This document shows, piece after piece, positions 34,914 to 40,109 of a stretch of 40,109 nucleotides of DNA. Numbering within the stretch: position 1 is the stretch's first letter; each line of letters opens with the position of its first letter. Source of the DNA: Spirochaetales bacterium (lineage in GTDB: Bacteria > Spirochaetota > Spirochaetia > UBA9216); contig JAEINK010000048.1 of assembly GCA_016342585.1 (NCBI GenBank), positions 1 to 40,109 of the forward strand, in the 5' to 3' direction. The notes under the pieces were generated by a model. It worked only from the letters and a program-made list of their open reading frames with translations. It ran no database searches and was not told the DNA's origin. The position numbers were made by a program, and so were the translations under genes.

Positions 34914-35004
34914 AATATCTCCTTCAAAATTGAATACAGGATTATATAACTTTTTTTATGATTAGTTCAGAGAGTAGTGGCTCTTTATTATGATAAATCG
35001 TACT

Positions 35005-35697
35005 TTATGCGGTCTGAATCTCTTCCTGCAGGGCCTCATAATTTTCCCGGTAAAGAATTCGTACCAGAAAGATGGCAAGAAGAAGGGCAAAATGACACAT
35101 TACCGAAGGCATGGCTTTTGCCAGCAACTCGGAATAGAGGACGAACCCTATAGAGGGAATCATGAAAGCCAGGGTGCCAATCTGAAAATCACGAAGATTC
35201 ATCTGGCGCTTTGGATCTTCAATGGTTGATCTGATAAAGGAAGGGATGAGTATCATCATAAGAAGGCCCGACTGATAATAGATAGAATAGAGAAGATATA
35301 CAGGCTGGTTATTTGTATAAACCGCGATTACATTCTGACAATGGGAGAGGGCCAGGCTTTGGGTAATAAACAGGTACCAGATGCTGAAGACGGAGGCGGT
35401 CCCCAGGTAAAAATAGGAAATAATCCGGGGCGCTGCTTTCTCCTGTTGACGGCTGATATAATACACTCCCAGGGCCGGCAGCCAGGTGATATCGGCAAAA
35501 GCGAGTCGTGTGAGTGAACCATTGAAGATGCGGCTGCAGTTAAATGCTTCCAGGATCTGGTAGCCTGCCAGTAGAAACAGGATGGCGATGATAACCCGGA
35601 AGCTCTCTTTCTTCTGACCGATTTTAAGGAGAAAGTAGGTTGCCGCTCCAATTTCAAGAGAGCCGGTTAATAATGCCAGGATTGGTGAATATTCCAT
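35005..35697 (-). CDS. Seven-helix membrane protein, unknown function
   Basis: A protein of 230 residues with about seven predicted TM helices and short loops. A cysteine pair region (FNCSRIFNG, SHCQNVIAV) lies between helices. I recognise no family; the layout resembles 7TM sensor-type membrane domains without an attached output. I chose the ATG at 35695-35697: TTGACC, 17 bases and TAATAT end eight bases upstream, while no Shine-Dalgarno is present. A TTG three codons earlier touches the -10 box. Confidence 0.6.
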   Translation of the reverse strand: MEYSPILALLTGSLEIGAATYFLLKIGQKKESFRVIIAILFLLAGYQILEAFNCSRIFNGSLTRLAFADITWLPALGVYYISRQQEKAAPRIISYFYLGTASVFSIWYLFITQSLALSHCQNVIAVYTNNQPVYLLYSIYYQSGLLMMILIPSFIRSTIEDPKRQMNLRDFQIGTLAFMIPSIGFVLYSELLAKAMPSVMCHFALLLAIFLVRILYRENYEALQEEIQTA

Positions 35698-35705
35698 ATA
35701 AATCA

Positions 35706-35734
35706 ATATTAGTAGATGGGTTTCTATCGGTCAA
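35706..35734 (-). promoter_or_regulatory. Promoter of the 7TM gene, near-leaderless arrangement
   Basis: On the minus strand TTGACC (35729-35734), 17 bases and TAATAT (35706-35711) end eight bases before the ATG. The -35 box starts just after the yaaA stop codon. Confidence 0.5.
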
Positions 35735-35738
35735 TAAT

Positions 35739-36545
35739 TCATTCCATTTCTTTTGATTGTTCTCTTACAAATATCCACTCGGTTTCTGAACTTGCCTCTT
35801 TATTAAACCTGTACCCGCCGGTCTCTCCAGTTTGCAGCCTTATCGGGTCTTCGATCCTCCCCTTTATGATTTTTCGGACCATAACCCCCCTTGCCATCTT
35901 GGCATACATGCCAACTGTCCTGAGTTTTCCATTCACCAGTTCCTTGAAGGTGAGCGTGATAATGGGATTATGAATCTGGTTTTTATCAATCACCTTCATA
36001 TATTCATTTGAGGCCAGGTTAAGGATCGGTATTTTCCGGGAGGATAGGATCTCTTCTGTTGATAGAAACTCCGTTACCTTTTCTTTCCAGAAAGAGGTGA
36101 GGTTTTTTCCATTGTCCAGTCTCAGCGGGGTTTTCATTTCAAGTCGATAGGCTTCGATTTCATTCAGGGGTTTCAAGACCCCATACATCCCGGAGAGGAT
36201 CCGGAGGTGAGCCTGAGCGAAGAGGATATCATCCCTGGAAAAGGTTTCGGGCGCCAAATGTTTGAAAACGGTTCCTGAATAGGCGGCCAGGGCGGCTTTT
36301 CTTTTCTGTTTTACCCTGCCGAAAGTTCCTATCTCTCTCATGGTTCGTTCGGAAATGGCCGGACTTATCTTCATAAGTTTCTCAAGCTCTTCCTTTTCAA
36401 AGAGGGCAAGCTGTTTATTCAGTTCCAGGGTCTCCGCATTAAAAAAGGGGATGGTCTTCTCCATCTTTCCGGTGACGCACTGCCAGTCTTTGGAGAGGGG
36501 GGAGGTGAAATCCATCTGTTTGGTTGGTGACAGGAGTATGAGCAT
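35739..36545 (-). CDS. yaaA: YaaA/UPF0246 peroxide stress protein
   Basis: A 268-residue cytoplasmic protein with the DUF328 signature throughout (MLILLSPTKQMDF at the start, AYSGTVFKHL, ILSGMYGVLKPL, YRLEMKTPL, LASNEYMKVI, KMARGVMVRKII). In E. coli YaaA lowers free iron under peroxide stress and binds DNA. The ATG is nine bases after the stop of the FAD oxidoreductase gene, so the two are likely co-transcribed. It fits the peroxide theme of the perR/rubrerythrin genes, but no PerR-like box is visible near it. Confidence 0.93.
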   Translation of the reverse strand: MLILLSPTKQMDFTSPLSKDWQCVTGKMEKTIPFFNAETLELNKQLALFEKEELEKLMKISPAISERTMREIGTFGRVKQKRKAALAAYSGTVFKHLAPETFSRDDILFAQAHLRILSGMYGVLKPLNEIEAYRLEMKTPLRLDNGKNLTSFWKEKVTEFLSTEEILSSRKIPILNLASNEYMKVIDKNQIHNPIITLTFKELVNGKLRTVGMYAKMARGVMVRKIIKGRIEDPIRLQTGETGGYRFNKEASSETEWIFVREQSKEME

Positions 36546-36554
36546 CCCGGGTTT

Positions 36555-37769
36555 CTAACTGCTCATCTGAAGCAGGGCCATAATCGGTTTCCACCAGCGG
36601 TTTAGCTTTTTGTTTGATCCCAGAATCTTGAACATGAATTTTTCCGCCAGAACAATATCCCTGTAGGACTTCTTAATATATTTATAAACATCCCACCTGT
36701 GATACTCCCTCATTAATGCGGGGATGACCGGTTCACTCCAGGGATTCCCTCCTGGACCGCCTCTCTCCATGAGCTTATCAACCCAGAAGGCCGCCTGAGC
36801 CATCCCGAAATAGAGGCCGGATGAGCCGTTTGCCTCGCTGAATCCGATGGTATCACCCATGAAAATAAGTCCCCCCGATTGGTGGGGAATCACCCTTTCG
36901 AAGAGCTTCCGGTTGGATATTACGGTTAACTTTTTATACGTCGTTTCAGCCCCGTGGAAAAAATCGGAAAATCCCGGGTAGGATGTTGTCAGGAAATCCC
37001 AGACCGCCATCATTTTTTCTTCGTCGGGAATTTTTATACCCTTCAGGTCCTTCAATGGTCCGAGTCGAAGCATGAGGCCTGCCTCCATTTCGCCATTAAC
37101 CAGAGGAAACACATAGGCGACGGCCGGGGGTAGATCCGGCGCGATTTCCAGCATTCCGGATGGGATCATATAAAACTGGAGATTCGGGTGGGTTTCAAGG
37201 TTAATTTTCGGGGCGTTTCTGCTGAAATATTTAATGGTTGGACAGTCGATATCCTCCCTTTCTATTCCGAAACGGCTCCCTAAAGTATCGTTATGGCCCA
37301 TACACCCCAGGACGGTGGTTCCGAGGAGTTCATGAGTCGAATTGTCGGAAGCCTTGTATTGAACACCAAGGCATCTGTTCTCCTTTTCGATGAGTCCGGT
37401 AACTTCCGATTCAAGCAGGAATTCCGCACCGGTCTCCGTGGCGAGCCGGGTCATATGGGTTATCAGTTTTTCCCAATGGAAAAAATAGTAGGGTTTATGC
37501 ACATTTATGAGGGTGTTCTTTTTATCCAAAGGGCTGTGGAACCTTCGAAAGGAGGGATCGTTCGAACTGTTATTCTTAAGCCACTCTTTCCCTAAGAGTT
37601 CATCCATGAAGGGGTAGGGGGCTATACTTTCACCCCTGGGCTCCGGACCGGGAGTTTTCCCCTTCTCAACTACTATACATTTTGCACCGCGTCTTCCTGC
37701 GGTAATGGCCGCTGCCAAACCTGCCGGTCCGCCCCCCGCAATAATGAAATCCCATCCTGTTTTTTCCAT
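36555..37769 (-). CDS. FAD-dependent oxidoreductase, geranylgeranyl-reductase/FixC-like
   Basis: A 404-residue flavoprotein. It has a dinucleotide-binding GGGPAGLAAAITAGRRGAKC near the N-terminus with the second-strand Glu (VVEKG), a central substrate-binding sheet and the second FAD motif FMGDTIGFSEANGSSGLYFG. This arrangement matches the geranylgeranyl reductase/FixC group, which reduces isoprenoid or quinone-type substrates; the substrate here is unknown. AGGGG is about six bases before the ATG. A TGC followed by TAAGAT about 50 bases upstream could be an extended -10. It heads a two-gene unit with yaaA. Confidence 0.85.
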   Translation of the reverse strand: MEKTGWDFIIAGGGPAGLAAAITAGRRGAKCIVVEKGKTPGPEPRGESIAPYPFMDELLGKEWLKNNSSNDPSFRRFHSPLDKKNTLINVHKPYYFFHWEKLITHMTRLATETGAEFLLESEVTGLIEKENRCLGVQYKASDNSTHELLGTTVLGCMGHNDTLGSRFGIEREDIDCPTIKYFSRNAPKINLETHPNLQFYMIPSGMLEIAPDLPPAVAYVFPLVNGEMEAGLMLRLGPLKDLKGIKIPDEEKMMAVWDFLTTSYPGFSDFFHGAETTYKKLTVISNRKLFERVIPHQSGGLIFMGDTIGFSEANGSSGLYFGMAQAAFWVDKLMERGGPGGNPWSEPVIPALMREYHRWDVYKYIKKSYRDIVLAEKFMFKILGSNKKLNRWWKPIMALLQMSS

Positions 37770-37946
37770 TGGAAACCCCTGTTGTTAAAATAATCTTGAA
37801 ATATCTTAGCACAATTTGGAAGGGGAATCGGGGAAAAAATATCTAAAAAAATTCGATTTTCTATCTTGTATTAATTATAATTAGTAAGGATTTATAGAAA
37901 CATAGTTTTCTTTTAAAAATGACCACGGGGGTTCCAGGTACTAATC

Positions 37947-39698
37947 ATGAAAAAACTTTATAAAAAACTAAAAACAGAATCGTTTTTAATCATTTCAGGA
38001 ACGATAATTCTTCCTGTCTCTTTTCTAATTCCCTTTGCCTTATTGGTTGGCTTTTTTACTGTGGAACAGTTTACCACTGCCCTGAGAAACCCGGCCATGT
38101 ATCTTCTTGTTTTCGGAAATGTGGCCATTATCGCCGTTTTAATCCATCTAATCATGGATAAAACAGTAAAAAGTGCCTCTCCAGGATGGGATGAGCTAAA
38201 AAGAATGGGGTTGCGGCTTGTCTCTCTTTTCTGGGTTTACTGCATTGTAACTCTTGGTATCATACTGATAACTGCCAATTTCATCACCACAGTGGATGTT
38301 CCTCATTATAATCTATATGCGTTTATATTTGGTCTGGCCTTCATTCTTATTTCCTGTGTCCCCTTTTCCTCATTTCTGGTTACAGATATCGAAAGGGTGA
38401 TCCGCATGGAAATACCAGATGAAGAAAGGATCTTTTTGCCCTTGAATACGAAAATCATCGTCCTTGTCGGTGCTGATTTTTTGGGAACAATCATCCTCTA
38501 TGTTACGCTGCAGATGATATTATCAACCGTAATCGAGATGGGAAGGACTCTTCCTTTCGGACCGACACTCCCCTTCTTTGTCGCCGGTGTTGTTTCTCTT
38601 GCCGTTCTTGCGATCATTCTTCGAATTATCCTGAAATTGATTGCCGCTCCCATTAATTCTGTTTCGGCGAATTTTAGAACAGCGGCTTCGGGCAATTTCA
38701 CGGATACCATTGAGGCCGTGACGGTTGATGAAGTTGGCAGGATGTCGGTTCATGCGAACAAATTGACCGAAAGCCTGAATAACAGCTTTTACTCTTTTCA
38801 TGATTCGGTAACAAATATAGAGACGGCCAAGGATAGCTTGAGTGCCAATGTGGAAGAGATATCGGGAGCCATAGAACAGATCAACCAGAATCTGGAAAAT
38901 ACGGACATTCAGATGCAGGATCATTCGGCTCATATTGCGGAAACCACCGCCGCAGTTGAACAGCTTGCCCGGAATATTTCCTCCCTGGGAGAGCATATAA
39001 GCCAGCAGTCCAGGCTGGTTGAACGTTCAGATACTGCCGTAACCGATCTGCTTTCAGCAAACGATCAGTTGGATAGCCTGGCGGAGACGGGGCATAAACG
39101 TACGGATAAGCTGGTAGAGGTTGCCAGCGAGGGGAATCGGCAGATTAACTCCATGGCGGCCAGGATTCGCCAGATAAATGAAAGCTCTGAGCACCTTATA
39201 GAAGCGAATACCCTCATTGCTGCCGTCTCCAGCCAGACGAACCTTCTGGCCATGAATGCCGCTATCGAAGCCGCCCATGCGGGAGCGTCGGGGAAAGGCT
39301 TCGCAGTAGTTGCCGATGAGATAAGAAAGCTGGCGGAGACTTCGGCGGCACAGTCAAAGAATATCGGACAGAATCTTAAGGAAGTTCTGGGACAGATCGG
39401 GAGTGTCGAGTCGGAGAGTCATGAGGTTCTTACCTCTTTTGATGAGATTACAAGTCATGTTCAGGATGTTCGAACAGCGGTGGACAGTATTAATGAATTT
39501 ACATCGACCATTCGGCAGATCAGTGGGGATATCAGGCTGGCTCTGGGTGAAATTTCCACCGTTTCCCAGAGTATTAATACAGGCTCTGACGAGATGCAGC
39601 AGGGAAATGTTGAAATCCTGAAAGCGGTTACCAACATGCGGGATATCAGTCAGCGGGTTATGGAATCGGTTTCCGAAATTACCCTTGGTTCAAAGTAA
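37947..39698 (+). CDS. Methyl-accepting chemotaxis protein with multi-helix membrane domain, C-terminus cut by IS66-type remnant
   Basis: A 583-residue chemoreceptor-like protein. There is no periplasmic ligand domain; instead about six TM helices fill residues 14-235, followed by HAMP (about 236-290) and a signalling domain with [20 protein letters not shown] and DEIRKLAE. It may sense membrane state or signals from a partner. AGGT is nine bases before the ATG; the 177-base upstream gap is AT-rich with a TATAAT and a weak TTCGAT. The last codons read ITLGSK-stop, and the stop lies inside GTAA (39695-39698), the likely terminus of the IS66-type remnant, so the natural C-terminus may be lost. 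Confidence 0.88.
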   Translation: MKKLYKKLKTESFLIISGTIILPVSFLIPFALLVGFFTVEQFTTALRNPAMYLLVFGNVAIIAVLIHLIMDKTVKSASPGWDELKRMGLRLVSLFWVYCIVTLGIILITANFITTVDVPHYNLYAFIFGLAFILISCVPFSSFLVTDIERVIRMEIPDEERIFLPLNTKIIVLVGADFLGTIILYVTLQMILSTVIEMGRTLPFGPTLPFFVAGVVSLAVLAIILRIILKLIAAPINSVSANFRTAASGNFTDTIEAVTVDEVGRMSVHANKLTESLNNSFYSFHDSVTNIETAKDSLSANVEEISGAIEQINQNLENTDIQMQDHSAHIAETTAAVEQLARNISSLGEHISQQSRLVERSDTAVTDLLSANDQLDSLAETGHKRTDKLVEVASEGNRQINSMAARIRQINESSEHLIEANTLIAAVSSQTNLLAMNAAIEAAHAGASGKGFAVVADEIRKLAETSAAQSKNIGQNLKEVLGQIGSVESESHEVLTSFDEITSHVQDVRTAVDSINEFTSTIRQISGDIRLALGEISTVSQSINTGSDEMQQGNVEILKAVTNMRDISQRVMESVSEITLGSK

Positions 39699-39730
39699 CC
39701 GTCAAATAAAGCACCCCTGCAAAAAATATT

Positions 39731-39761
39731 TATCCTCCTGCAATATATGAGCAGGAGGATA
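39731..39761 (+). promoter_or_regulatory. Hairpin hiding the ribosome binding site of the IS66 accessory gene
   Basis: TATCCTCCTGC (39731-39741) and GCAGGAGGATA (39751-39761) are perfect 11-bp complements around a 9-base loop. The right arm contains the AGGAGG Shine-Dalgarno (39753-39758) of the gene starting at 39765. In a read-through transcript the site would be buried, a known way for IS elements to silence transposition genes activated from outside. Confidence 0.65.
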
Positions 39762-39764
39762 AAA

Positions 39765-40040
39765 ATGATAACATCAGAAAGAAAAGAACAGTGGATTAAT
39801 CACTTGGATGCATGGAAATCATCAGGATTGTCAGCAAATAAATATTGCATAGAGAATGGGATAAATAAAAATTCCTTTAGATATTGGATAGATAAAGATA
39901 AGGGCAAATCAAAGAAGAATAAAAGTTTTGTAAAACTGAATATACAAGAGCCCCTTTCCATAAACGAAAGAGAAAGTATTTCATTGAAATATGGCTCGTA
40001 TGAAATAACGATACCATCAGATTTTAAAAAAAAAGAGTAA
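39765..40040 (+). CDS. tnpA: IS66 family accessory protein TnpA, truncated
   Basis: A 91-residue small helical DNA-binding-type protein of the IS66 orf1 group: HLDAWKSSGLSANKYCIEN then FRYWI, and a C-terminal beta segment (LKYGSYEITIPSDF) that in intact relatives continues into a final helix. Here the frame stops right after KKKE at a TAA belonging to the invading IS end (GTAACTACTCAG). AGGAGG is six bases before the ATG at 39765; an in-frame ATG at 39747 lies in the hairpin loop. Transposition would need tnpB and tnpC, which are missing. Confidence 0.75.
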   Translation: MITSERKEQWINHLDAWKSSGLSANKYCIENGINKNSFRYWIDKDKGKSKKNKSFVKLNIQEPLSINERESISLKYGSYEITIPSDFKKKE

Positions 40041-40109
40041 CTACTCAGCACCAACCATGAATGGGTTTCCGGCAAAGACTCTTAAAAGCGCTTCCATTGC
40101 ATGAACATC
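40037..40109 (-). mobile_element. Right-window insertion sequence end (3' end of the element)
   Basis: Starts with GTAACTACTCAG, identical to the left-window end. The minus strand is open to the window edge and its frame ends inside this repeat, as transposase genes often do. The orientation (transposase on the minus strand) equals that of the left end, whose promoter and start codon also point leftward. Confidence 0.6.
40041..40109 (-). CDS. Partial reading frame, probable transposase C-terminus
   Basis: The 22 visible residues end ALLRVFAGNPFMVGAE with a TAG located in the terminal repeat. The start is outside the window. I do not recognise the family. The transposase call rests only on position inside an IS end and on the matching promoter and start at the other window edge. 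Confidence 0.35.
   Translation of the reverse strand, partial: DVHAMEALLRVFAGNPFMVGAE

Larger units (their letters stand above)
39695..40040 (+). mobile_element. IS66-type insertion sequence remnant (left end and accessory gene only)
   Basis: The segment starts with GTAA, as IS66-family termini commonly do, exactly at the stop of the chemoreceptor gene. It carries only the first IS66 accessory gene and is broken by another IS end at 40037. No tnpB or tnpC is present. The exact left boundary is inference. Confidence 0.55.

Noticed and set aside
37770..37946. A flagellar-type (sigma-28) promoter before the second chemoreceptor
   Set aside because: TAAA and CGAT motifs are present near 37840-37860 but with the wrong spacing; only a weak ordinary promoter can be proposed.

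Overview
The window looks like chromosome from a free-living, anaerobic or oxygen-sensitive Spirochaetota bacterium (Spirochaetaceae-like). This is an inference from gene content: two methyl-accepting chemotaxis proteins, ABC_sub_bind-type periplasmic sensors, a rubrerythrin/rubredoxin/PerR peroxide defence set, an oxygen-independent radical SAM sulfatase maturase, and a family-1 sugar ABC system with a GH36 alpha-galactosidase. No rRNA, tRNA or CRISPR array was seen. Base composition is moderate, with AT-rich patches, most clearly the kelch gene at 3584-4483.

Layout. 1-73 is the end of an insertion sequence that truncates a hydrogenase-4/NuoL-type antiporter subunit (70-933), which is coupled to an HTH-EIIA(Ntr) gene (933-1628). 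Next come a Cache chemoreceptor (1795-3354), a decayed Cache-sensor gene interrupted by a kelch gene (3482-4914), and a divergent ABC_sub_bind sensor without an output domain (4996-6429). 6491-12976 is an alpha-galactoside operon (substrate-binding protein, two permeases, GH36 enzyme) with a divergent AraC regulator. A related ABC_sub_bind histidine kinase (13053-15275) faces an atypical ClC protein (15278-16648). 16672-20247 is a five-gene operon: cupin, double-rubredoxin/FMN glutamate-synthase-like protein, rubrerythrin, rubredoxin-tailed protein and ferredoxin. It is followed by a TSUP exporter, an anSME-type maturase, a CsgG/PEGA protein, and a giant propeller histidine kinase broken by one amber codon (24126-28292). 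The right part holds gdhA, a REC/ATP-grasp PEP-synthase-like protein, perR, a reverse rubrerythrin, an FHA protein, a lysine-rich small protein, a membrane protein, yaaA, an FAD oxidoreductase and a second chemoreceptor. The chemoreceptor's stop codon lies in the terminus of an IS66-type remnant, and that remnant is itself cut by the same IS end seen at position 1.

Three themes connect the genes. First, peroxide and oxygen defence: a PerR-type repressor, a strong PerR-like box before the reverse rubrerythrin, and a second possible box over the promoter of the five-gene redox operon, with yaaA nearby. Second, signal transduction with unusual architectures. Third, gene expression: at least five, probably more, of the genes that lack a usable Shine-Dalgarno have a 17-bp-spaced promoter whose -10 box lies only 5-8 nt from the start codon, which suggests leaderless mRNAs. 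The most system-like novelty is the 16672-20247 redox operon. The window ends look like the two ends of one IS type in the same orientation.
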